Origin: Shewanella psychrotolerans
Lineage (GTDB): Bacteria > Pseudomonadota > Gammaproteobacteria > Enterobacterales > Shewanellaceae
Reading direction: 5' to 3'
NCBI RefSeq assembly: GCF_019457595.1
Contig: NZ_CP080419.1
Location: forward strand, 1,302,001-1,366,000
DNA: 64,000 nucleotides
Shown: piece by piece, positions 19,201 to 30,200 of the stretch
Numbering within the stretch: the stretch's first letter is position 1
Layout: the number at the start of each line of letters is the position of its first letter
Program-made: the position numbers and the translations under genes
The notes under the pieces: generated by a model
Database searches by the model: none
The model's input: only the letters and a program-made list of their open reading frames with translations
What the model was told of the DNA's origin: nothing

Positions 19201-22042
19201 CACGTGAAGTGGTTGGCGCTAAATGACCTTGGGCAACTTTTGCTTTGATAGTGTCTAGGTCTGGTATCGGGGTGTTAATGATATGACCCACGATATCTCG
19301 TCCACCTAAATAGACCTCTTTGACTAAGCTGCGCTCGGCATGGGTGCCTAAGGTATGAGCCAGTCGCTGACTCAGTGCTGTGCGCTGGGCAGCATTTTGA
19401 CTTAGGTGGGTGAGGGCACACTGATTTTCGCTCACGTTCGCAATTACAGCATGCTGGCTTGTATCTTGCTCATCTTGTTGATTGTGTTGTTGATTGAGGC
19501 GCAGCAGGCCATAGATTAGACTCGTCATACCTGCGGCGGCAAAGCTGTGTCCAAGCCGTTGTTGACCCTGCTCAAAACGCGCTTGGGTTAAGGGGAGGGC
19601 CTGCTGTAATTGGTCGCATGTCAACGTGCTGCCTGGGGCAATATTCTGCTCAACTAGACTGATTTGTGCGCCATGGGTGCCTGTAAGTGTCAGTAACTCA
19701 TCGGCGACGCGGCTAACCGCGCTGGTGGCACCAAAGTTTATGCTTTCAATGGTGGCGTAACTCTGACTTGCATGGCTAAGCGGTTCAAGCACTAGCGCGC
19801 CCGCACCTTCAGCCAGTTTCCAGCCTGTATCACTTGGTGGTGCTGCCATAGGGCTTACGGCATTTTTAAGCATCACCTGCTCAATGCTGCCGGACAAGTC
19901 GACCGCGGCAATCACTACGGCATCGAGCTGTTCTTGCACCATCATATTTTCGGCCACATCGAGGGCACGGCTCACCGACTGCTCACCCGCTGAGATGGTG
20001 AAAGCTGGGCCATTAAAGTCCCAGAGTGAGGCGATGCGCGACGCCATGATGTTGCCGATAAAGCTGGTGTACTGGTTAAGCTTGGCTGCATCGAGGACAC
20101 TGTCCATCGCGATCGTTTCAAGGGATTGATACTCACTGTCTGTAAGTGTCACACCCATGGCATTGAGGCTTTGTTTCAATTGAGTATGCAGGTTGACGCG
20201 GCCGCGGAACTGATGCAGTTCAAGCTCTGTCTCCATAGCGACCAGCACGGCCACTTTTTGGCCCGGCTTTAGCTTGGCATCGCGAATGGCTTCGTCGGTC
20301 ACCTTCATCAACATGAGTTGCTGACAGATCAAGCGATCATCTTCATTGGGCGGCAGTTTAAAGCGTAAAAAGTCCAGCTCAAAACTGTCAACATAAGCCC
20401 CTTGTGGAATGGCATGGATGCCAAATTTAGCTAATAGTTCAGGGTGCTTGTCGAGCCCTTTCCAGCGTTTGCTGGGGAGGTCGATAAACGCATGTTGACC
20501 TTGTTGTAAGGTCGCATCGAGTTGATTAATGGTGCTAAGCGGCCCAATGTGGCTGGCGATACCGCTAATGGCAAATGCGGGAGTTGAGCCGTTGCTACAC
20601 GCCTGTAAAGGTGCGCTTCCAGCTCTTGGCTGTTTAGCGGTGTAAGACTCTAGTAATAGGTGAGCATTACAGCCACCAAAGCCAAATACCGACACACCTG
20701 CAAGCCGTTCATGGTTGCCCGTTTTTACTGGCCAAGGTGTGACTTTATTTGGCAAAGTATGAGCACCAAATAGGCCATTTGGCGAGCCAATGGCCTCGCT
20801 AATATTAATACTGGGCGGCAATACACCTTGGCGCATGGCGAAGATCATCTTCATGATCCCAGGCATACCTGCGGCAGTAAGTAGGTGGCCTAAGTTGGAT
20901 TTGGCCGAGCCAATAATCGGTGCGGCTGAGCCATTGAGACGTGGTGCAAAAAACTGCTCCATCGAGGCAAGTTCAACCTTGTCACCTAGTGGCGTGCCAG
21001 TGGCGTGACATTCGATCACTTCGATGTTTTCTGGCGCTATGTCGCTGCTGCGATAGGCGCGTTCGAAGGCCTTTACTTGGCCTTTGCTATTTGGGCTTAA
21101 TACAAACTGCCCTTTGCCATCGTTAGACAGACCGATCCCGCTGACCACTGCGTAGATCTTATCGCCGTCGCGCTCTGCATCGTCGAGTCGTTTAAGTGCC
21201 AGAACCCCAGCTCCTTCACCAGCAAACAAGCCTTTGCTGTTTTTATCAAAGGGGGCTGAGAATCCATGATCTGGGTAGGCGTGAAAAATCGAGAACCCCA
21301 TATTGATAAAGAAAGGGTCCGCGCCTGAAACGGCGCCCGCTAACATGAGATCGGCCTTACCCGTTGCAAGGTAATCACAGGCTAACTTAAGGGAATAGAC
21401 TGAGCTGGCACAGGCGGCATCTAGGCTGAGCTGCACGCGACCTAGGCCCAGTGCATCGGCGACCACCTTAGAAGCGTTATGGGCTATCGCCCCGTTAGCA
21501 CAGTCGATTGATGGTGTGTGTGGGGTTTGCGCATTAAAGGGATGCAGGCGAAAATTTTGGCTATCTAACTTGGTCTGCAAGGCTTTCTCTACCGCATTGT
21601 GATAAAGCGGCAGAAACAGCTCATTCGATTTTGCGGTTGGGAATGACAGTGCGCCCATGATGATGCCTGTGCGCTCTAGTAGCGGCGAGTCCATCGCTAC
21701 GCCTGCATCGAGTAGCGCGTTACGGCTGGTATCGAGTGCCCATTTGAAACTGTCATCGAGTCCCATGAGCCGCTCAGCCCCGATACGATAGCCGTTCGCA
21801 TCGAAGATAAAGTCTTCAATATAGCCACCGTTGTCGCAGTAGAAGCGATCTGATTGGCCCTGTACACCTTGATAGTCGCTGCTATTAGCACCGAGTTTTG
21901 CATCACTCAATGTGGTACGAGAGTCGCGCTTGTCGAGTAAGTTTTGCCAAAATTGATCCGGCGTTTTGGCGTCGGGATACAGGGTGGCTAACCCGACTAT
22001 CGCTATTTTACATGGTTGAGAAGGCGCTTCATTTGAAGGCAT
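16274..22042 (-). CDS. pfaC: PfaC, PUFA synthase subunit (KS, chain-length factor, two FabA-like DH)
   Basis: A 1922-residue subunit. The first ketosynthase (about residues 10-470) has active-site Cys211 in DAACASS, HATGTPLGD and KSNLGHLLTAAG. A second KS-like domain (about 490-860) has SAGEQSV where the cysteine should be, so it is a chain-length factor. After a Gln/Ala-rich linker come two FabA-type hot-dog dehydratase regions with PCHFKDDQVMAGSLMAEG and FQFHFHQDPVMPGSLGVEA. These domains make the cis double bonds. The ATG overlaps the pfaB stop codon by one base (TAATG). Confidence 0.97.
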   Translation of the reverse strand: MPSNEAPSQPCKIAIVGLATLYPDAKTPDQFWQNLLDKRDSRTTLSDAKLGANSSDYQGVQGQSDRFYCDNGGYIEDFIFDANGYRIGAERLMGLDDSFKWALDTSRNALLDAGVAMDSPLLERTGIIMGALSFPTAKSNELFLPLYHNAVEKALQTKLDSQNFRLHPFNAQTPHTPSIDCANGAIAHNASKVVADALGLGRVQLSLDAACASSVYSLKLACDYLATGKADLMLAGAVSGADPFFINMGFSIFHAYPDHGFSAPFDKNSKGLFAGEGAGVLALKRLDDAERDGDKIYAVVSGIGLSNDGKGQFVLSPNSKGQVKAFERAYRSSDIAPENIEVIECHATGTPLGDKVELASMEQFFAPRLNGSAAPIIGSAKSNLGHLLTAAGMPGIMKMIFAMRQGVLPPSINISEAIGSPNGLFGAHTLPNKVTPWPVKTGNHERLAGVSVFGFGGCNAHLLLESYTAKQPRAGSAPLQACSNGSTPAFAISGIASHIGPLSTINQLDATLQQGQHAFIDLPSKRWKGLDKHPELLAKFGIHAIPQGAYVDSFELDFLRFKLPPNEDDRLICQQLMLMKVTDEAIRDAKLKPGQKVAVLVAMETELELHQFRGRVNLHTQLKQSLNAMGVTLTDSEYQSLETIAMDSVLDAAKLNQYTSFIGNIMASRIASLWDFNGPAFTISAGEQSVSRALDVAENMMVQEQLDAVVIAAVDLSGSIEQVMLKNAVSPMAAPPSDTGWKLAEGAGALVLEPLSHASQSYATIESINFGATSAVSRVADELLTLTGTHGAQISLVEQNIAPGSTLTCDQLQQALPLTQARFEQGQQRLGHSFAAAGMTSLIYGLLRLNQQHNQQDEQDTSQHAVIANVSENQCALTHLSQNAAQRTALSQRLAHTLGTHAERSLVKEVYLGGRDIVGHIINTPIPDLDTIKAKVAQGHLAPTTSRAPQLISYPQPVATSAADAQTPTQAHIAKAIGTQNIMTSKTPRAFDASQLELSQGELAAFQHNQQLAQQAHLAFLKSRETGLKVADQLLKQQLAQASGAPQSTKIQHQVQHVAPQAVLMPQHDKVEPYQAPVPAHKPCIWDYHDLVEYAEGDIAKVFGPEYAPIDNYSRRVRLPTTDYLLVSRVTKLDANINEYKPSSMTTEYDIPEDAPYLVDGQIPWAVAVESGQCDLMLISYLGIDFENKGERVYRLLDCTLTFLGDLPRGGDTLRYDIKINHYARNGDTLLFFFSYECFVGDTMILKMDGGCAGFFTDAELADGKGVIRTEDEIKARNSATKLRFNPLLDCPQTQFDYGAIHKLLSADIEGCFGPSHAGPAQPSLCFASEKFLMIEHVSKVDRTGGTWGLGLIEGHKQLEPNHWYFPCHFKDDQVMAGSLMAEGCGQLLQFYMLHVGMHTQTKNGRFQPLENASQKVRCRGQVTPQSAQLTYRMEVTEIGFSPRPYAKANIDILLNGKVVVDFQNLGVMIKEEDECTRYSAPLTLSNTVPAESASAKRSYQGASVNAPLMAQIPDLGAAPNKGVIPLAHVEAPITPDYPNRVPDTVPFTPYHLFEFATGNIENCFGPEFSIYRGMIPPRTPCGDLQLTTRVVEVNGKRGEFKKPSSCIAEYEVPTDAWYFDKNSHHAVMPYSVLMEISLQPNGFISGYMGTTLGFPGLELFFRNLDGSGELLRDVDLRGKTIVNDSRLLSTVMAGTNIIQSFSFELSTDGEPFYRGTAVFGYFKGDALKDQLGLDNGKVTQPWHVAKGISADTKVNLLDKAGRHFNAPADQPHYRLAGGQLNFIDSVEIVDNGGTEGLGYLYAERTIDPSDWFFQFHFHQDPVMPGSLGVEAIIETMQTYAISKDLGAGFKNPKFGQILSNIKWKYRGQINPLNKQMSMDVSITSIKDEGGKKVITGNASLSKDGLRIYEVTDIAICIEEAL

Positions 22043-24237
22043 TATGCTTCCCCTTTTAATAAGGTATTTGCCGCATCAGTTGTCGTTAGCTGCTCTTGCA
22101 GTGCTAATTGACGCTTTAGTCCCAGCTGCAGCACGGTCAGGCTGACGGGGACTCGATGACTGATCAACTGTCCGATTGCCTTAAGCAGAGTCGCGATATC
22201 GCTGCTCCCTTTGGCGTTTAGCGGTACGGTGCAGTACTGAGATGTATGGTTTGCCGACGGTGATAACAGATTATCGATGAGTTTTTCACTGTCACTGCTT
22301 TTTAGTATTTTGTCGATGAGGGTGCAGTTTTGGCGATCGGCACCTATTTCGACAAATAGCCGTGCGCCTTGGCGCGTTGCACTCTGGATCAGGGCGGTAA
22401 AATCTAAGCTATTGCAGAAGGTATCGGCAATCGAGGTTGCTATCAGCTTTGGATTCAATTGCCCCTGCTCATCGCCAACGCCCCTATCGATACCTTTGCC
22501 TGTATCGGAGGCGCTGATAAATGTGACTGGGTGACTCACCGCTTCTGGAACAATATTTTGCTCATAAAAAGCGACCACATTGTCATGCTGGCTGAGTGCC
22601 GGCATCGTGTGCATTGCCGTTACGCGATTGGCCGCAATCCCGCGTTTCCCCAAAGCTTTTAGTAGCTCCTGGCAGCTATGCTCACAGCCTGCAATCACGC
22701 AGGTGTCGCCTTGAGTGATGGCTAGGTAAACACGTGGATATTGCTTAAGCATTGGACGAATCGACTCGGGAGTGCAGCGCACCAGAAAGCTGTTCCAATG
22801 AATCACATCGCTATCGGTCAGTCCCCAAGCGCTGCGCACTGCACTGAGGTCGCCTGAGATGACGGACGTAAATAGCGGATCGCTTTTGGTTTTGTCGATC
22901 AAGAGATGAGGCTGCTGCCATACATCAAGACTAGCCCACATAGAGGCTTCGCCCATGGAATAACCTAGTGCGTATTGTGGCTTAACATCAAACTCATCCA
23001 TTAATAGTTTGCTCAGCAGATAACTCGCACCTACGCCTGCAATCGCCATATCGCCCAGCGCCATCTGCTCTGTGATCTGTTTATCGCTATGATAGATCGC
23101 ATCTGCTTGTAACATGGCTTTGAGGTCGCCTTGCTGCTCTAAGCGAGCATAGAGCGCAGGGAAATAGTGATGCAGTTCGCTGAGCATGTCGTGATAGACA
23201 GTGCCGACACCAGGATAAACAAAGGCGAGATGTTGTTGTCCAAGTGGCGCGGCCGTAAAAAAGCTTCCGGCTGGGGTTTTGTATTGCCCTTTCTCTTTAA
23301 ACACTTGGCTTAGCGCATCACTCATACTGGCAATCTCTTGCATGAGAGACTCGATACTAGAGGCTTGCAACGTGAGCGCAAAACGTGGACTGGTACTGAT
23401 TTCAAACTCATGTAAATTTTGCTGCATTAACGCCAGTAAAGATAAGCTGATTTTTGAATCATCAGTCATCATTTTAATACTATCTAGCTTAGCGGCTAAC
23501 GCCCATAAGCCTTGATTTAGCTCGGCTTCGCTGGTGCCAGAGATTAAGAAGAATAGCCGCTGAGCCTTGAGTAAGGATCTTGCTTTTAATCGACCCGTAC
23601 CTTGGGTTAGTACAATGCTTGCATGAGGGATTGCATTATCTTCTGGGTTAAATTGCAGATTTAGAGTAGCTACACGTGCCTGATAACGCGCTGTAAACCA
23701 ATAGTGGCGTGAGTTATCGTCTCGAGTAATGGTGCGCTGCGCGATATCGGTGATCAGTTGGCAAAGCCCGTCAAATGCAAGTTGATTGCGATCGACCTCT
23801 AGATGACTCACTTGTTCATTACCAATGACAATACTGCGCTGACAGTTTACCGCGCTTAGATCACGCTTAGCCTGTTTTAGTGCGAGGCTCGATGCCGCTT
23901 CAGCTGTTTTGGCATATTGCACCCCAGCGAGGTACGCGTGTGGATGCAGCTTTCGCTGCGCGGCCACAAGTGCGGGCATCAGTACCAAACTACTGTGCGG
24001 TGCCTGAATGCTGACCACTTCACCAGCGGCCACAAGGTCTAGCGCCATCTCAAGATTTGTTGTGAATCGGTCAAGCTCAATCACCAAGATAGGTTCATTG
24101 CTTAGTTCGGTAGGCATTGTGTCTGCCATATTAATCACGAGCACGGCGACGCGCAGTGGCGTCGCCTCATCTTGGTCTAGCTTGCGATCGCTTTGCGTTG
24201 CGCTTCCTTTATTGAGCGTCCCATTATTGAGTGTCAC
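22042..24237 (-). CDS. pfaB: PfaB, PUFA synthase acyltransferase subunit
   Basis: A 731-residue protein with an acyltransferase domain in its C-terminal half. The nucleophile lies in the GxSxG motif YALGYSMGEASMW, and FVYPGVGTVYHDM and FVEIGADRQNCT are the flanking AT signatures. The N-terminal half is degenerate KS-like sequence without catalytic motifs. PfaB is a determinant of the final chain (EPA versus DHA) in these systems. The start is a GTG overlapping the pfaA stop by one base (TAGTG). The gene overlaps pfaC in the same way. Confidence 0.95.
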   Translation of the reverse strand: MTLNNGTLNKGSATQSDRKLDQDEATPLRVAVLVINMADTMPTELSNEPILVIELDRFTTNLEMALDLVAAGEVVSIQAPHSSLVLMPALVAAQRKLHPHAYLAGVQYAKTAEAASSLALKQAKRDLSAVNCQRSIVIGNEQVSHLEVDRNQLAFDGLCQLITDIAQRTITRDDNSRHYWFTARYQARVATLNLQFNPEDNAIPHASIVLTQGTGRLKARSLLKAQRLFFLISGTSEAELNQGLWALAAKLDSIKMMTDDSKISLSLLALMQQNLHEFEISTSPRFALTLQASSIESLMQEIASMSDALSQVFKEKGQYKTPAGSFFTAAPLGQQHLAFVYPGVGTVYHDMLSELHHYFPALYARLEQQGDLKAMLQADAIYHSDKQITEQMALGDMAIAGVGASYLLSKLLMDEFDVKPQYALGYSMGEASMWASLDVWQQPHLLIDKTKSDPLFTSVISGDLSAVRSAWGLTDSDVIHWNSFLVRCTPESIRPMLKQYPRVYLAITQGDTCVIAGCEHSCQELLKALGKRGIAANRVTAMHTMPALSQHDNVVAFYEQNIVPEAVSHPVTFISASDTGKGIDRGVGDEQGQLNPKLIATSIADTFCNSLDFTALIQSATRQGARLFVEIGADRQNCTLIDKILKSSDSEKLIDNLLSPSANHTSQYCTVPLNAKGSSDIATLLKAIGQLISHRVPVSLTVLQLGLKRQLALQEQLTTTDAANTLLKGEA

Positions 24238-27200
24238 TATGCATGATCCTCTTTAATGTTTTGGTCGTTAACAAAAGCGCCGTTAAGTGCTTTGCTTATG
24301 GTCACTTTTGCCGAATTCATTATGCAGCTTAATTGGCCATTTTGATGATACAGCGCCACATCGGCAACCAACTGTCGGCTGCTGGTTTTAAGGACGGTGA
24401 GCTCGATATAACCTTGGTCGCCAAAGTCCATCGGTAACACACTGACAAACTCGCCAATGGTCGAGGGAAGACTGGCAGCGCCATAGGTTAGCCTTGCCCA
24501 AACTAGCATCGCCTGCAGCAGTAGATCTTCAGCAAAAGGCTGACACCCGTTAGCCGTTAAGCTTGGGGTAAAGTCGCCACAATCTTGCTTGGCCACATGA
24601 GGCAGTTGGCAGCTAACCACTAAGCCGTGTTCATTAAAGCGCAGCACCTTATCTAAGCCTTGTAAACGCGGACCATGGAACAGGGTGCCGTCGCTGTAAA
24701 GTCTGGATTTATCAGTTACTGGCACGACTTGGCTGAGCTCATCAAACTGCTTAGTGCTATGTTGCACGTCGCCTGCTTTAACTAATAGTGCCTGATACTG
24801 AGGCCGTCCTTCACAGCTGATTAACGCCTTAATACCTTTGAATGCTCCCGCTTCATATTGTGGGGTTAAGCGCATCATTAAGGTTTGGCTCTCGCTTGAG
24901 TCGAACACTATGCCTTTGAGTAACTTGTAGTCTTGCACCATGAGCGTTAGCCTATACTGCTCAAGCGCCGCTTCGCGCATCCATTGGATAGCACAAACCG
25001 TTGGCAATACGGGATTGCCACCAATGCGGTGATCTTGAATAAAGGTCAATGCATCAGGTTTTAGCACTCGCTTAAGTGTCACTTCAGTCAGTGCGGTGAC
25101 GTCGCGCTGCGGGCGCTGTGCAACTTGCACCTCACCCGCATTAGGCTTTTTTACAGTCGCTTCCTTAGCGGTGGTGTCACTTTTGCTGTTGCCTTGCATA
25201 TCTGTGCCCACTAGCAGCTGCACACCAGTCTCTTTTAGCAGTTGGGTCGCAAATAGCTCCGCGCCTGCTTGGAGTGGGATCACATACACTCCACGGTCAG
25301 TAAACATCTTCTTCAGCGCTGGGGTAACCATGCCGCCATCCCAAGGTCCCCAGTTAAAGCTCATCACTTTAGCATTTGGGTGTTTGGCTGAGAGTTGCAG
25401 TGCCGCCTTATTAAGAATGTCGTTCGACATGGCGTAGTCGCTTTGGCCAGTATTGCCGTAGAAACCTGCCGCCGAGGAGAACATGGCAACCTGTTTTAGC
25501 TGGCTGGTATCGATGACAGAAAGCAGTGCCTTCAGGCCGCTGACTTTGGTGCCATAAACCCGTGCCAGTTCATCTAAGGTTTTGTCTTGGATATGTTTGT
25601 CAGCCAAGACGCCAGCACCATGGATAAGGCCTGTGATTGGCGTTATCTGAGTGATAGCGCTCAGTGCGCTGTTAACCGAGTCAGTATTGCTCACATCCAT
25701 GCTGATGTACTCGGCGCTTGCACCTACTGCGTTAAACGCATCCAGTGCCGCATTGATCTCTAGGCTGCTCTGTACTGGCCACACTAATGCATCTACCTGC
25801 TTAGGCGTTGGTTTCTCACCCGAGGCAATAATGTGGGCAATCGCGGCTGATTTGAGTTCGCTTGCCGCTTTACCTTGTGCCCAGCTGGGCAGATTATTGA
25901 GGGGCACATGTTGGCTACGACCCGCCAAGATAAAGTGCGACTGACAACGCTTAGCTAGGGCTAGGGCACATTCAAAGGTTACGCCTTTTGCTCCCCCGGT
26001 CACCAGTATTTTATCTGCGCTATTTAGCTCACTCTTTGCTGTTTTAATGCTCGCATCGCCTGCAATTAAGGCTGTGCGCTGCAGTTGACCTTGCTCATTG
26101 AGGCTTAACCCCACTTCGTTCAATCTTGCATTGCTATCAAACAGCTCGTTGGCGATGGCATCACTTAAGCGGCTTGCATCCAGCGCTGGTGCGATATCTA
26201 ATGCACGGCAAAATACGCTTGGCCACTCGTGGCTTAAGGTCTTGGTGAGCCCAGCCAGTGCGGCTTGGTTAAGCTCTGCGGTTTTTAACTGTTCAAGGTC
26301 TAAATAACCGAAGCCACCGTCGATGCGACTGACGCTGATGAACGCACGTCGGGCACCCGTGTCTTGGGTTAATTTAGGTTGCAACAATTTGGCCCATAGG
26401 AAGGCCTGGCTCAAGTGATTGAAGCTGTCGTCGCTAAGCTGTACGCCGTTATTATCTGTAGCTTGTGCCTCTTGCGGGTGCAAGTGAACAAAGCCGCCGA
26501 TAGCGCCTAACTGCTGTTCAATCTGATTGATCACGGCAGCAATACCTATTTCATCGGCACTGTCAGCTTGAAAGCTTTTGATATCACTGTTTAGCGGTGA
26601 CTGTGGTTGACCTTCCGGCAAACGCACAACGGCCACCTGTAAGCCCTGTTTAACTAGCTTCTCGGCTAGCACACCTGCGTTGTGACCATCATCGTTGATC
26701 ACAATGTGAGCGTTAGCGGCGAAACAGTTGTTAACTAACTCCGCCGCATCAAGCTTTTTTAGCGCTACCTCGCTGTGAGGTGGCAGTTCAACACTGGGCT
26801 CGCTTGAGAGCGCAGCAGGCCTATCATTTAAGGGCTCTGCCGTTACAGGCGCAGCGGCTGATGATGAAGCGCCGAGCTTGCTGTTCATAGAGCCTTCAGC
26901 GGGTAGTTTACTATTCATATAACTAACAATTTCGCCTAAGGTGCGACACTCGGCTAAATCTTCAGGATTAAGCTCAGGCAGGTCTGGTAGCTCATCTTGC
27001 ACTGTGCCTAAAATTTCAACGCGCTTGATCGAATCGATGCCTAAATCGGCTTCCATATCCATCTCGAGGGCGAGCATCTCTGTCGGGTAACCGGTTTTAT
27101 CGGCCACCACACTCATCATGGTGTTGTGCACTTGCTCGTTAGTCAGAGCGCTTGGAACAGACGCTGCAGTCGTGGCTGGAGTTAGGGCAGCTGGTGCATT

Positions 27201-30200
27201 TTCGGCAACAGGCGCATTGGTCACTGCTGGTAGTTTGCTGTTCATATAGCTAACGATTTCACCTAAGGTGCGACACTCGGCTAAGTCTTCAGGATTAAGC
27301 TCAGGCAGGTCTGGTAGCTCATCTTGCACTGTGCCTAAAATTTCAACGCGCTTGATAGAGTCGATGCCTAAATCGGCCTCCATATCCATTTCAAGTTCAA
27401 GCATCTCTGTCGGGTAACCAGTTTTTTCGGCCACCACATTCATCATGGTGTTGTGCACTTGCTCGTTAGTCAGATTGCTTTGAACAAGTTCTGCAGTCGT
27501 GGCCGGTGTGAGGGCCGCCGGCGCATTCGCGGCAATTGGCGCACTGCCAACAGCTGGCAGTTTGCTGTTCATATAGCTAACAATTTCGCCTAAGGTGCGA
27601 CACTCGGCTAAATCTTCAGGATTAAGCTCAGGCAGGTCTGGTAGTTCATCTTGCACTGTGCCTAAAATTTCAACGCGCTTGATAGAGTCGATGCCTAAAT
27701 CAGCCTCCATATCCATCTCAAGTTCAAGCATCTCGGTTGGGTAACCGGTCTTTTCAGCCACAACTGACATCATGGTACTATGTACTTGCTCGTTGGTTAG
27801 ACCGCTTTGAACAGGCGCGCTTGTTGTAACGGGGGCACTGCCAACGGCTGGCAGCTTACTGTTCATGTAAGCAACAATTTCGCCTAAGGTGCGACACTCG
27901 GCTAAATCTTCTGGACTGAGTTCTGGCAGGCCTGGTAGCTCATCTTGCACTGTGCCTAAAATTTCAACGCGCTTGATCGAATCGATGCCTAAATCGGCCT
28001 CCATATCCATTTCAAGTTCAAGCATCTCTGTCGGGTAACCAGTTTTTTCGGCCACGACATTCATCATGGTGTTGTGCACTTGCTCGTTAGTCAGACTGCT
28101 TGGAACAGGCGTGCTTGTTGTAACGGGGGCACTACCAACAGCTGGCAGTTTGCTATTCATATAGCTAACAATTTCGCCTAAGGTGCGACACTCGGCTAAG
28201 TCTTCTGGACTAAGTTCTGGCAGGTCTGGTAGTTCATCTTGCACTGTGCCTAAAATTTCAACGCGCTTGATAGAGTCGATGCCTAAATCAGCTTCCATAT
28301 CCATCTCAAGTTCAAGCATCTCGGTTGGGTAACCGGTCTTTTCAGCCACAACTGACATCATGGTCGCTTGCACTTTGTCAGCAGAAAGTGCGTTGCTTGG
28401 CGCTGGGACAGCGACTGGGCTTGCAACAACTGGCGTAATAACAACAGGCTTTATAGCGTCTGGCGCAGCAACGGCCGCCGAGGCCGCAGGCGTGCTAACC
28501 ACTGAAGCTACCACTTTTGGTGCAACTGCAGCAGTAACCTGTGGTGCAGTGCTAACAGTCGGAGCTGTGGGGGGATTAATCACTGGTGCCGTAGTACTAG
28601 CAGGAGCTGGCTGAATTTGTGCATCAACTGATGTTGGCTGATTGAGAGCGATTGCACCATGACTCAATAGGTCAAGTGCGGTGGTATTGCTCTGCGCTTG
28701 CAGTTCGAGGAACTGAGTATGGCTTTGCAGTGTTTGTGCCTGGTGCTGGTGGAACTGCTCCATAGAGCGCTGCAGGCTCTCAGGGATAGCGACACCTGAT
28801 GCGGCCATCTGTGCTTGTGCCGTCATCAGTGTGGTGAAGGTTTCACCATATTGCTGTGGAATAGATAGGAACTGTTGATGCAGCGCTGCCGCTTGGCTTT
28901 GGGCTGCAAAGAACTGGCTTAGGGCATCGCTATTCACAGGTGTTGCCGTAGGCGTCGCCACAGCATCTGTTGGTGCTACAGCTGATGCAGGAGCATTGTT
29001 TACAGGGGAATGGTTTACCGCAACGACCTTTTCTACGACTTTTTCCACAACTTTCTCTACTTCCACAATCTTCTCAACTTCTACAATTTTTTCGACTTCA
29101 ACGATTTGACTTGAGATCGCACCTGTTTGTAACGATTTGGCCATTTTCGCGCGAGTTACTGGGCTAATATGGTTGGCCGCCGTCAGCTTGATGTTCATTG
29201 GTGATGGTTTTTCTTCGGCCGCGATTGGTGCCGCATATGGATCGAGGTTTTCTAGTGCAACGCCCGCCACCGCGAGCTGCAATGCGGCTTGACGCAGTTG
29301 CAGATCGCTATCGCCCTTTGGATTTGGGTTTATGCTGACTGTGCACAGTTCGCTCATCTTGTCGCTAAGGGTGCTCTCAACCAGCTTTTGTAAGATGTTC
29401 TTTGGTCCAAACTCGACAAATATACGGGCTCCTGCGTCATACATGGCTTGTAATTGCTCGCTAAAACGCACCGATTGCAGCATGTGTTGCTTAAGCTCAC
29501 TCTTAATGGTCTTGGCTGCTGACTGATACTGTTGGCCGGTGGCATTAGCGTAGATAGGACGTTGTGGCTTAGTAAACTTAGCCGCATCGATAGCCTTAGC
29601 AAACGGAGCTTGAGCATGGCCGACCAGTGGCGTATGGAAGGCGCCTGAAACCGGCAGTGCGATGGCTTTGAATCCGAGATCGCTTAACGCTTTTGCAGCC
29701 TCAGACGTTGCGCTGGTAGGTCCTGCAATTACGAGTTGAGTTGGCGAGTTGTAGTTCGCCACTTTGACGCCATCGAATTGGCTGATAGTCGATTCAAGTA
29801 ATTCAAGATCGTTGGCAGTGTTAGTAATGATGGCATACATAGCACCAGTATCAACGTCATCATCTAGCTTAGTTGCCATTGCATCGCCGCGGGCGAAGGT
29901 GAGCTTGTAATAATCGTCAATGCTGATCACTCCAGCGGCGCATAATGCACTGAGTTCACCAAAGCTGTGGCCAGCGACCATGTCCGCTTCAAAACCTGCG
30001 GCGGTGAATAGGGCGTATTGACCCATAGAAAGCGCACCAATGGCACTTTGCGCGTTGGCGGTGTTGGTCAATAGCTCTGCTTGGGCTTTTTGATCTGCGC
30101 TGTTAAATACTGGGATAGGGTAAACAATCTGAGACAATGGCGTCTTGTTGTTGGCGTCAAACACCCTGTCTGCGTGCACAAATTGCTGGCGTATCTCTGG

